A stretch of 64,000 nt of DNA from Glandiceps talaboti (Eukaryota > Hemichordata > Enteropneusta > Spengelidae), in the NCBI RefSeq assembly GCF_964340395.1, contig NC_135569.1, positions 12,946,019 to 13,010,018 on the forward strand, read 5' to 3'. Under the pieces are notes generated by a model that saw only the letters and a program-made list of their open reading frames with translations, was not told the origin of the DNA and made no database searches. A program made the position numbers and the translations under genes. Positions 29,401 to 37,230 of the stretch are shown piece after piece; position 1 is the stretch's first letter, and each line of letters opens with the position of its first letter.

Positions 29401-32400
29401 GGATCAGCATACAATTGGATGTGAAGTATTATCCAGAATGCATTGCTCTGGAGAGAGAGATCCAATGTGGACGATTTTGGATTGTTTCCCCCAAACTCTT
29501 GTCTGGGTAGTCTCATAGTAGAGTCTAGACTCTCTCACAGTCCTCAGTGCATCACATTACTAAAAGGGCTGTTTTGCATGTACCGACATCTATCTAGAAA
29601 TTTGTTTTCGAACATCTTGTACTGTGAGCCCTCATTGACTACATAGGGCTAATCATTTGCTGATTTGATACTGCGATATTCTACTAGTACAATGAGCTGT
29701 TTTTTTGTCTCGCAGCAGATCTCGCAAGATCCCATGTGAGCCATTGCATCCATAGGGAACCATGTGAGGGTGGTCAAGTTGACAAGTGTCAAACGCTTAG
29801 CAACGCTATATGTATATTCTCAACATCATTGTCCATGGCCACAGTGAAATCTTGACCACGATCACATGTTTGGCAACCATTGTTGTTAGGGCATTTTTGA
29901 AGACGTGAAATACCTTATTATGTGGTAGATATCGGTACATACAAGACAGCTAATAGTGATGATCCAGAGGACTGGTGAGAGAGTCTATGTAGAGCTCAGA
30001 ATATAGCCAATTGGTTTGGACAATTGAATAACATACCTCTTCATCCAAATGACACAGTAAAACACTAATATTTGGCAACATAGCTGCAGGAATTCTTTCA
30101 GACAACTCTACTAGGAATGCTGCATAGGCTTTGGTACCACTATTATCACGAGCCAGGTCTTTGGGATCCATACGTCCAATTTCTCTGCAAATCATTAGAA
30201 AACGTTATCACAATCACTATTTTCTTCTAGGAGATATCCTGATTAGAAGCACTTTTTTTCAAATAAAATATTCTCATATAAATTTGTTTCTTTCATTGTT
30301 GGAAAATCACAATAGAATTTTCAACATTGTATCAATAAAAAAATGTAAATAATTCAACAAAAATTTCATTTTTTACAAGTATCGATGCCATGTGCCAAAC
30401 CTAAATTTGACTTTGTCATATCTGAAATAGAATTTTACTACACAGGTGCACCAGAGTAATATATTCATTCAATTTTTGGGGGTTGACGCCATGCACTACA
30501 CATGCATTGCTGTCAGCATGTGTAAGAGTAAGTTACCCTTCTTCTATTTTGACCCTTTAGTATGAGGTAAATTGCTATTACAGGTACTGAGAATAAGTCA
30601 ACCTTCTTGTTCTACTTTGACCCTCTAGCATGAGGTAAAATGCTATAGCAGGTACTGAGAATAAGTCAACCTTCTTGTTCTATTTTGACCCTCTAGCATG
30701 AGATAAAATGCTATTGCAGGTACTGAGAATAAGTCGACCTTCTTGTTCTACTTTGACCCTCTAGTGTTGGGTAAAATGCTATTGCTGGTATCGAGAATTA
30801 GTCAACCTTCTTGTTCTATTTTGACTCCCTAGTATGAGGTAAAATGCTATTACAGGTACTGAGAATAAGTCAACCTTCTTGTTCTATTTTGACCCTCTAG
30901 CATGGAGTAAAATACTATTTCAGGAACTTTGCATTCACCTTAGATTGTCTGGTAATATTCAAAACCTGTCAACAAATCACTTTCGTTTAGAGAATTACAA
31001 AATGTAGCACTATTTATTTTTTAAGTATGATGGAAATGCTATCAGCTTTCAAATTCAAGTATTTCAGTTACCTCATTATCTCGCTGACCACACTCTTGAC
31101 TCCAAAGTCTTTGACAAACATTTCAATGGCTACAGCCATCGGACTGACCAAATGTTCAAAATGTTGTAATAACTGGATTATCTTCAGACTCGCACCTAGA
31201 ACAGCAACAGATAGTAAATGCTTACAAATGAATGAGTCAGTCATTGCGATACCTGTCAACTGAAAACCCGGCAAACCATTCCAATACACTAAAACTTGTT
31301 CAAAATGGTCTAAGCCAGTTTAAATATTATTTGGTATCATCCCATTACTATAGATATGATAGACTATTCTACTTTTTACAATATAGGGGTGGCAGGATCC
31401 TATGTATATACTTACTGAGGGAATGATTGTATCTCTTCACCAGTACACCCAATAGTCTGAATATAGCTTCCCTGGTTGCCTTGTGTCTGGACACCTCAGG
31501 GTTTTCCAGTAACTTGTAACAGCAGTTAGCTACCAAACTTAATTATAAGAAAAAAGACAATGATGAAAAATGAGACATGCATGTACAAGTATCGAAAAAT
31601 AAAAATCAAATTTAAAAAAAAAATTATCAAGTACAAAAGTGACTCCAAGTTTAGTGAGAAGATCAGAAAAACAAAACAATTGAAGTAACTCTTCTTCAAA
31701 GTGCATTATGAATATATACACAATTGCTGAAATGAAGTAAAACTTGTTCCCACCTCCCTACTTTTTTTCACAGGGTTTATACAGGCCATTTGGCTCAACA
31801 AAAATATTACTAAGACTTCTATTTTACTGCTTGATAAGATATTTGGTTGATTTAGACAATGAAATATTGGAAAGTTACTCACATTTTTGTTGAGCCAGAT
31901 GATAAAATGAAGCAATTAATTTTGATAAAATGTCGCAATGTTAATAAGATTTTTGTTGAAGCAGATGATAAAATGTAGCACTGTTAATAAGATTTTTGTT
32001 GAGCAGACGATAAAATGAAGCAATGTTTAATTTTGATAAAATGTAGCAACGTTAATAAGATTTTTGTTGAACCAGATGATAAAAGGTAGCACTGTTAATA
32101 TGATTTTTGTTGAACAGACGATAAAATGTAGCAGTATTTAATTTTAATAAAATGTGGCAAAGTTAATAAGATTTTTGTTGAGCAGACGATAAAATGAAGC
32201 AATTAAATTAAATAAAATATAGCAATGTTAATAAGATTTTTGTGGAGCAGACGATAAAATGAAGCAATGTTAGTAAGATTTTTGTGGAGCAGACGATAAA
32301 ATGTAGCAACGTTAGTAAGATTTTTGTGGCACTAAATGATGTTCTATTTCAGATGAAAATGGTTTAAATTGTAGCACATTCCTACTCACTTGGTGTAATC

Positions 32401-35400
32401 TTCTTCAACAACTGGTGGTTCCCACAGACGTGACACTTCTAGTTGAAGTACTTGACAGATAGACTGTATGAAATGTTCACGTTCAGACTCCCACTCCATA
32501 CCAGACACTGTTTTCTTGGCAGACTTCTTACGACCCTGGGTGGAAATTAACAGATACTGGGTATTATTTTTCATATTTTATAAAACTGACAAGGACAAAT
32601 GTCAGTAGAAACTAGAAAAAGATAAGGCTTCATTTTCCATGTTTGTTTCAGGTTCCTGTGAGTTATGTTCTACTAGCCTTACCTTTCCCTCTGTACTTGT
32701 CATTGATGGTTTAGTACATAGCCCTACAGGTAACCGGGGTTCATGTGGCTTAACTTCTAGCCTTACCTTTCCCACTGTACTTGTTACTGAGAGTTTAGTA
32801 CATAGCTGCACAGGTTCCTGTGGCTTATGTGCTCACCTTACCTTTCCCACTGTACAATGTACTTGTCATTGATGGTTTTGTATATAGCTCCACAGGTTCC
32901 TGTGGCTTATGTGCTCGCCTTACCTTTCCCACTGTACTTGTTACTGAGAGTTTAGTACATAGCTCCACAGGTACATGTGACTTATGTGCTAGCCTTACCT
33001 TTCCCACTGTACTTGTCATTGATGGCTTTGTGCTTTCTGCTTCAAAGGCTTCAGCAAACTGACACAATAAATATGAAATCATCTTGAGTGTTGTACGATG
33101 TCTGTGTCTGTGTGTAGAATCTAGACTGCCATCCATCAGTACAGTAGATAGTACACTGGTATGACTATTCTGCACTGATAAAACAAATAGATCAAATTCA
33201 TTTATAGATATAGTCCTTGAAGAGGCATATATGTTAGTTGCATAAGTAGTTGAATTTCTTGCTTTTGTAAGAATCCACGGTATTTTTGAGCTCGTTTTCA
33301 AAATGTTATTATTATTATTACATATGTACCAGAGATTACTTACACTGGTGCACATGCAAACTAGTGGTATTTGCACTGTAGTACAATACTGAAAATGCTA
33401 TTGCATACCTGTATGCAAATTATATGCAAATGTGGACACGGTCATTCGCTACACACGAAACTGCGTGACCGCGCTGTATGATTTTTATGGAAATTTGCCT
33501 TTCGAGATAGACATATACAATAATAACGGAAGCCTACACCACATGAGTTCTAGCGTAGGTACTCAGGGGTATTTGCACTTATGCTTGCAGTGTTTTCTGA
33601 TGCACTTTCATTCACTATATGTACGCTGGTGAAAGTACATATGGACGCAGAGAAAACTGCAAGCTGTCATGCAAAATACTCCGAGTACACCACACTTGCA
33701 CTCATATCACATGGGGTTCTTTTCATATTATGATATCGTTAGAGAAGAATGCAGGGGCTTTTCGAACAATTATAGAAATGTTGGGATTACCCTTTTGTTT
33801 TCAAGAGAAAAAAAAGATGGCAAATTTGTTTATTAATTAACATCAAAATTAATATCTTTTCTCATCTGTATAGTCACTTGAAATTATCAATTTTGATATG
33901 TCCATATTTGAAAATAACAAATAAGACAAACAGAAAACACATTAATAAAATAAAAAAAATTATACATGTGATTAATTATAGTCCATACTTTTCAAAAGAA
34001 GTTCCCAAGTTTCTTCTTTCATGTCATTATCAACGGTGTTGAAATGTCTGAAATATACAAAATATTGGCTGATATTATGAGTGCAATATTGACTTTTACA
34101 GACTTAGGATATCTCATTGTAGACAACATGTACAAAGTGAGGTATATTGCATTTTAAGGTGCAATGCACCATGGGACAATTCAGCTGGAAATGGAGGTGG
34201 AGTTGGTATTTATTTTAGATTTTTATTTACAAAAAAATTTTATTATAGTATTCTACTTGAAAACTCAATGTGAAACAACATTGACCGAGTCTGTGTTTGT
34301 AACTCAAATACATTGCAAACAGCTGAAAAATGTATAAAAAGTTTGTTATTCTAGGTACAATAACAAACATTTTACACATTTAGAAATATATTGCAATTTA
34401 TTGAGTTGAACACAAGGACTTGGCATATGTTGTTTCATATTGAGTTTTCTAGTAGAACACGATCATAAAAATTGTTTTAAAACTTTTATGAATTACAGAA
34501 ATCTGAAATAAATACCAAATCATCATCCACATGCCCATTTTTAAGGTAGAATGCTTCTCAGGAAACAGGAAATAAAAAATTCTTACACGTAAAATCTTGA
34601 CAAACTTTGTCAGATGAGGCCTAACAAAAAAGGTTGTGTGGTTCCGATTACGCTAAATTTTAGAGTAGGTGGGGTACTAAGTAGATTTTTGTTTTTTCAT
34701 ATGTGAGTGTCTACAAATGTAGTTCAGGTAGTTATGTTTTCCATATGGTTTCTGTGTTATTGGTTTCTTCTCATCAGATGTACAGCCATTGCAGATTGGA
34801 AGAACATTTTCAAGTTGTCTTTTTAAGTTGATCTCAACTTCCGCATCCACTATTTCCTGCTATGAATACCAAGTTTACAAGCTAAATACGACATCAAGCC
34901 CTGGACATGCATGTACATACTCCATGGATGGGGGATACAATGGAAGAGAAAGATTGCATTCCTTTACCTTAGAATACTGTATAGGCCATCAAATTTCTCC
35001 AAGATGACAGTGGCTCCTTGAGATCTGGATGCAGCTTTACAATCTGAATAAAATACAAGAAATATAGAGTTTATGTCATCCTAGGAGTGGTAAAATGTTT
35101 TACTTAACAAGTCAAAAATTGCAATAAAAGTATCAGACAAAAACACCTTTATTGACTCCACTAAAGTTTATGTACTGCAATTTACAGTAATACTGTTTTG
35201 CTTGCATTATTAATTAATTCAGTACTAGACTAGACTGACATCAGTGCCTTGGGAGATTTTTTAGTCTCAATCTTAAGTTTGTTAATCACTTTGCTTTTTT
35301 TTTTAAAGTGGCCATATGGATGATGACTTGGTATTTATTTTGGATTTTTTAATAATTTATCAAACAATTCTATCATGGCTTTTTACTTGAAAAATCAACG

Positions 35401-36163
35401 TGAAAGAACATAGAACCAAACTGTGTTTGTAACTCAATACATTACAGAAAGACAAAAAATGTGTAAAAAAGTTTGTTATAACAAACATCTCACACATATA
35501 TTAATTTTCTGCAATGTATTGAGTTACAAACACAGTTTGGTTCTACATGTATGTTGTTTCACATTGATTTTTCAAGTAGGAAGCCATGATGGGGGGGGGG
35601 GGGGGAATGGGTGACTGGACACCTACTAGCTTTTCATTAGCTATCTTCCAGCACCCAGTCGCATTTGTCATTTTCATTATTTTCATTTCATTTGTATTTA
35701 TTTATTAATTTGTGTTATTGCGAATAAAGAACTTATTGTATGATAATAATAATAATGTTGAGTTCTTATATAGCGCTTTCCCACTCTGTGCTCAAGGTGT
35801 TGGTTTTTTTTTTACAATTGATTTATATATTAAAAATCCAAAGGAAATACCAAATCCTCATCCATATGGCCACTTTAAGAAAAATATTGTGCTTGACTTT
35901 TTAAAATGCAAATTATGGTAGCTCCAAGACAAGCATTGGTAATCTGTGGACATAGGACTAATTTTTGAATCATGCAGGTATATCAATTTTTAAACAAAAC
36001 ATAGTGTATCTCCATTTGATCAAAGAGAGAATTTGAACACCTTACCATGTAGTTGTCCATGCAGCTGTCTATGTGAGAGTATTTCATCAACCACATATTG
36101 ATTCGTACTCGTCCTGGACTGCAATTCTTCCTTATGCAGAGGTATCACAAACTCTAAATTCAT
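12419..36163 (-). CDS. NCAPD2: Condensin complex subunit 1 (CAP-D2), complete, 30 coding exons, 1478 aa
   Basis: HEAT-repeat subunit of condensin I, which compacts mitotic chromosomes and binds the kleisin CAP-H. Coding exons 5'->3': 36046-36163, 34968-35043, 33989-34047, 32999-33174, 32390-32535, 31416-31537, 31072-31195, 30037-30184, 28887-29009, 28061-28270, 27179-27269, 26520-26649, 25729-25893, 25361-25431, 24448-24614, 23668-23921, 22469-22690, 21671-21809, 21050-21134, 19965-20111, 19188-19402, 18228-18503, 17847-17950, 17011-17188, 16356-16450, 16082-16162, 14861-15044, 14389-14521, 13213-13473, 12419-12555. Every phase agrees and the total is 1479 codons. Recognisable CAP-D2 segments: NQYVV near the N terminus, KEETWELLL, NPEVSRHKATREAI, KIIQLLQHFEHL, DVNAFVRSKV, RRMLILIWSKE with VKEAVVAAYKRLYLNP, DMVKVKGQ, NIMPDVISRLSDP and KPETK near the C terminus. 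The tail is acidic then Lys/Arg-rich, as expected of the disordered NLS end. Vertebrate CAP-D2 is about 1400 aa. Confidence 0.97.
12571..13135. repeat. About 115-bp minisatellite filling the last NCAPD2 intron
   Basis: About five degenerate units with the shared blocks CCCTCACCTTTTGA, GTATTGACAGAATA, CAAATATTGACCATTGATT and AATGATGACACAGACA plus short (ACAG)n. Nearly the whole intron 12556-13212 is made of them. On the - strand the CTCACCTTTT units read AAAAGGTGAGG, a strong 5' splice consensus. The bounding exon end does not resemble the unit. Confidence 0.8.
14598..14735 (+). repeat. (ATGT)n compound microsatellite in NCAPD2 intron
   Basis: A tetranucleotide ATGT array, interrupted at about 14662-14688, followed by (CTGT)n. 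Open frames here on both strands are artefacts of the repeat. Confidence 0.95.
15171..15500. mobile_element. Palindromic MITE 'GTGGCCATATGGATG', copy 2
   Basis: Bounded by TATAGTGGACATATGTAGATG and CATCCATATGGCCATTTTAA. Internal blocks include TGTAACTCAATACATTGCAAAA and its inverse TTGCAATTCATTGAGTTACAAAC, and a palindromic core TTGCTATTGTACGTACAATAACAAAC. It lies within an NCAPD2 intron and is non-coding. Confidence 0.8.
15575..15922 (-). mobile_element. Tc1/mariner-type MITE, copy B (TA target duplication)
   Basis: Terminal inverted repeats of about 35 bp: CAGCTAAAATGATGTTGG at the left and CCAACATCATTTTAGCTG at the right. A TA dinucleotide flanks both ends (15573-15574 and 15923-15924). 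The interior matches 18640-19025 in the opposite orientation. CAG termini and a TA target site are the signature of Tc1/mariner elements. At 348 bp with no ORF it is non-autonomous. Confidence 0.88.
17314..17339 (+). repeat. Poly-C tract
   Basis: A homopolymer C run of about 26 bases in an NCAPD2 intron. Similar tracts occur at about 17607-17618, 23227-23238 and 27126-27153, and poly-A at about 26453-26480. Run lengths in such tracts are prone to assembly error. Confidence 0.8.
18640..19025 (+). mobile_element. Tc1/mariner-type MITE, copy A (TA target duplication)
   Basis: Left end CAGCTAAAATGATGTAGGCT, right end AGCCAACATCATTTTAGCTG, flanked by TA on both sides (18638-18639 and 19026-19027). 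It shares its interior with copy B (15575-15922) and the truncated copy at 10467-10640. At 386 bp with no coding capacity, it sits in an NCAPD2 intron. Confidence 0.88.
19440..19790 (+). repeat. Minisatellite of about 60-bp units in NCAPD2 intron
   Basis: About six units sharing CCAATCACAGAG..GTTACATGTGCATTTGATCTATGCACAGAAC. The array starts about 40 bp from the exon boundary at 19402. CCAAT pentamers recur because they are part of the unit. The long open frame here is a repeat artefact. Confidence 0.8.
22016..22258. mobile_element. MITE family 'AGGGAACTTG', copy 2
   Basis: Inverted ends AGGGAACTTGAAAACC and GGATTGCAAGTTCCCT. It matches 3639-3887 along its length in the same orientation. It is located in an NCAPD2 intron and has no ORF. 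Confidence 0.75.
22794..22985 (-). pseudogene. LINE reverse-transcriptase C-terminal fragment (CR1/L2-like)
   Basis: The - strand encodes SYGERVFSRAAPVLWNSIP followed by a KFKDIKTHLF segment. This is the conserved end of the ORF2 product of CR1/L2-type non-LTR retrotransposons, where a Y(G)xRxFSxxAPxLWNSLP motif and an FKxxLKTHLF end are typical. Only the last 60 or so residues are present, as expected of a 5'-truncated insertion. It lies antisense in nothing but an NCAPD2 intron, in the same direction as that gene. Confidence 0.75.
24936..25360 (-). repeat. 35-bp minisatellite made of exon-end plus 5' splice site copies (NCAPD2)
   Basis: Twelve tandem 35-bp units abut the donor of NCAPD2 exon 25361-25431. 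The exon ends GCCATCTTCCTTG|GTAAGT. Each unit on the - strand reads ACAGCCATCTTCC(T/A)TG followed by GTAAGTACACCTACAG, so it repeats the last 16 bases of the exon, the donor and the start of the intron. Only one unit has lost the GTAAG form (GTGAG at about 25210). The array clearly grew from the authentic junction. Confidence 0.92.
25565..25729 (-). repeat. About 64-bp minisatellite, two units abutting NCAPD2 donor at 25729
   Basis: Units share TGACCCTCTAGCATGAGGTAAA, TGCTATTGCAGGTACTGAGAAT and AAGTCAACCTTCTTGTTC. The unit nearest the exon runs into the donor ACAG|GTCAGATAATTCTCAG, aligned with AAG|GTTGACTTATTCTCAG in the other units. The same family forms a larger array at 30535-30930. Confidence 0.75.
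27597..27970. mobile_element. Foldback element with about 130-bp inverted arms in NCAPD2 intron
   Basis: The left arm (GCGAGTCAGTTTG.., ATCACAAGGTTTCAT, GAGATAGACACCATAAAAATA, CATCACTTAC) is mirrored at the right (GTAAGTGATG, TATTTTTATGGTGTCTATCT, ATGAAACCTTGTGAT, TTTGACTCGC). A spacer of about 110 bp separates the arms. It is non-coding. The flank GCATGTCCAGTTTCTTATTG also occurs at about 26018, so a further small repeat adjoins it. Confidence 0.75.
28388..28605 (+). repeat. Dispersed repeat, copy 1 (matches 33320-33530)
   Basis: Shares the blocks ACCAGAGATTA, TAGTGGTATTTGCACT, TATGCAAAT, GATTTTTAT(A/G)GAAATTTGCC and ATAATAAC with 33320-33530 in the same orientation. Both copies are in NCAPD2 introns. 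It is of unknown class, non-coding and rich in octamer-like ATGCAAAT. Confidence 0.65.
30535..30930 (-). repeat. About 64-bp minisatellite, six units (same family as 25565-25729)
   Basis: Tandem units of TTCTTGTTCTATTTTGACCC..GAGGTAAAATGCTATTGCAGGTACTGAGAATAAGTC in the intron between NCAPD2 exons 31072-31195 and 30037-30184. The array is not next to a splice site here. The sequence family is the same as the two units five introns further downstream in the gene. Confidence 0.85.
31875..32345 (+). repeat. Minisatellite of about 50-60-bp units (NCAPD2 intron)
   Basis: About nine degenerate units with GTTAATAAGATTTTTGTTGA and GCAGA(T/C)GATAAAATG(T/A)AGCAA. It occupies most of the intron between exons 32390-32535 and 31416-31537, ending about 45 bp from the donor at 32390. 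No exon sequence is recognisable inside the unit. Confidence 0.8.
32640..32998 (-). repeat. About 75-bp in-frame minisatellite repeating an NCAPD2 exon end and donor
   Basis: The exon 32999-33174 ends ACAAGTACAGTGGGAAAG|GTAAGG. The same junction recurs at 32924, 32842, 32767 and 32683, with spacings of 75, 82, 75 and 84 bp. Each unit repeats about 30 bp of exon end (codons for K-P/L-S-M/V-T-S-T-V-G-K), the GTAAGG donor and an intron part ending in CACAGGTACATG-like sequence. The first 75-bp unit is open in the exon's frame, so use of the second donor would add 25 codons without a stop. The 82-bp unit shifts the frame. Confidence 0.92.
33320..33530 (+). repeat. Dispersed repeat, copy 2 (matches 28388-28605)
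   Basis: Same blocks as the copy at 28388-28605: ACCAGAGATTAC, TAGTGGTATTTGCACTGTAG, TATGCAAAT, GATTTTTATGGAAATTTGCC. The rest of the intron between 33175 and 33988 shows nothing recognisable. Confidence 0.65.
34185..34544. mobile_element. Palindromic MITE 'GTGGCCATATGGATG', copy 3
   Basis: Degraded left end (ATGGAGGTGGAGTTGGTATTT), right end AAATCATCATCCACATGCCCATTTTTAA. The interior shares TTTGTAACTCAAATACATTGC, a TTGTTATTCTAGGTACAATAAC palindrome and the right mirror TTGCAATTTATTGAGTTG with copies at 15171 and 35303. It lies within an NCAPD2 intron. Confidence 0.75.
34600..34860 (+). repeat. Dispersed repeat, copy 2 (inverted match of 3105-3400)
   Basis: Shares ordered blocks with the - strand of 3105-3400, including TGTGGTTCCGATTACGC, TATGTTTTCCATATGGT, ATTGGTTTCTTCTCATCAGA, TGTACAGCCATT and AGTTGATCTCAACTTCCGC. 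No coding potential. Confidence 0.65.
35303..35879. mobile_element. Palindromic MITE copy 4, interrupted by a LINE/SINE-like 3' end
   Basis: Ends are TTTTAAAGTGGCCATATGGA and CCATATGGCCACTTTAAGA, a near-perfect terminal inverted repeat. The element is split at about 35588-35815 by a foreign piece beginning at a G-tract and ending ATAATAATAATGTTGAGTTC followed by TTATATAGCGCTTTC, a pattern common at the 3' ends of CR1-like LINEs and derived SINEs. The insertion shows the MITE is the older of the two. Confidence 0.75.
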
Positions 36164-36192
36164 TTTGTACTTATGTTCCTTGTACTCAACCC
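36046..36192 (-). other. NCAPD2: NCAPD2 first coding exon with 29-nt 5' UTR part
   Basis: The start codon ATG at 36161-36163 has A at -3 (TACAAAATGA). The exon begins after the acceptor TTTGACCAACAG at 36193-36194, leaving 29 nt of 5' UTR in this exon. This start gives an N terminus whose NQYVV-E-LS pattern matches known CAP-D2 proteins. Confidence 0.75.
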
Positions 36193-36440
36193 CTGTTGGT
36201 CAAACCAAATGTTAGCAACAGGTTAGTACATCATGGAAAAAAGTCAACCATTTTTATGTGGTATCATTAAATAAAATCTCAACCCCTGTTGGTCAAACCT
36301 CAGACCACTGTGAGAGGTCAAACCAAATGTTAGAAACAGTTACTACATCATGGAAAGTCAAGTGATTTTTTTATGTAGTAATGTTACAAATGTACATGAA
36401 AATCTCAAGCCCTGTTGGTCAAACCAAAAGTTAGAAACAG
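36193..36440 (-). repeat. Tandem repeats (about 95-125 bp) carrying the NCAPD2 exon-2 acceptor
   Basis: The acceptor TTTGACCAACAG|GGGTTGAG at 36193-36194 recurs as TTTGACCAACAGGGGTTGAG near 36287 and TTTGACCAACAGGGCTTGAG near 36413. Each is followed by shared intron-like sequence (CATGATGTA, AACTGTTTCTAAC). The repeat contains both the pyrimidine-rich acceptor side and the first bases of the exon. Confidence 0.85.
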
Positions 36441-37134
36441 TTACTACATGGAGAGACAACGTTTTTTATGTGGTAACTTTACATAAAATTGAATTCAAAC
36501 AGTAGACGACTTACGTTGAGAAGAGCTCTGGATGTAGTCTGTATGCCAAAGTGGTCTCGAAGTTAGTCTAAATGAATGGAGGTGTATAGGAACTATATAC
36601 TACCCTGGATGTACATGATGAATACAAATTCTACGAGGTTCAACACGTTCTATAAGCTAGAGGACTGAATGGGTCTCTTTTTTGTATATTTTATTTAAAT
36701 ATACTGTACATAGGACACCTTTAATAATGAAAAGTAACATATATGACAAATATGTACGTACCAATGATGTAAATAAACACACGAAACACGAATCAATGAA
36801 TGTCATAACTTTTACCACATTCATCCGTTCGTTCGTTTCTCATGACATTTCATCAATAAAATCGCAACACGTTGCACGGTGTTACCGTTCCACGAGAAAA
36901 CAGGTCGAAGTCTCTCGTCACCTTTCACAAAGTTTAGAATATTGTTTGTTGTCATTCAATGATTCAACGTGCATACACTGCAAACTGTGTGTGATTTGAT
37001 CGGGTTTGTCATCCTCAACTTTTACGTAAGATCGCCAGCTTGTGTAAGCGTTTCTAGTTAATGAGCAGGTTCTCTACGATCTGACTCGTTGTAAATTGTT
37101 AAAAATCTCCTGACAAGTATTTTGATTTACTTAC

Positions 37135-37190
37135 CAAATTAATACGAGGAGAGCTAGAGAGATGATCGATCGAAAGCAACAAAATGGCGG
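37135..37190 (-). other. NCAPD2: Probable NCAPD2 non-coding first exon
   Basis: On the - strand a YY1-type CGCCATTTTG element at 37181-37190, which is often at or just after the transcription start, is followed by CTCTCTAGCTCTCCTCG and the strong donor AATTTG|GTAAGTAAAT at 37135/37134. This fits a short non-coding exon 1 spliced to the exon at 36192, possibly through a further UTR exon near 36515-36575 (donor CTCAAC|GTAAGT). The start site is inferred from motifs. Confidence 0.55.
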
Positions 37191-37230
37191 TCGAATTCAA
37201 ATGCCCATGACGTCATAATTTACGACCAAT
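37181..37230 (-). promoter_or_regulatory. NCAPD2: NCAPD2 core promoter: YY1 motif, CRE and CCAAT box
   Basis: Reading upstream on the - strand: the YY1 motif (AAAATGGCGG on +, 37181-37190), a perfect CRE TGACGTCA at 37208-37215, and an inverted CCAAT box (CCAAT on +, 37226-37230; ATTGG on -). No TATA box is evident. TATA-less promoters with CCAAT and CRE sites are usual for cell-cycle genes such as condensins. A second CRE half-site (TGACGTG) is at 37242-37248. Confidence 0.65.

Noticed and set aside
29238-29516. 92-codon frame on the - strand inside NCAPD2
   Set aside because: Lies in the intron between exons 30037-30184 and 28887-29009, whose phases join directly. No recognisable domain or splice signals.
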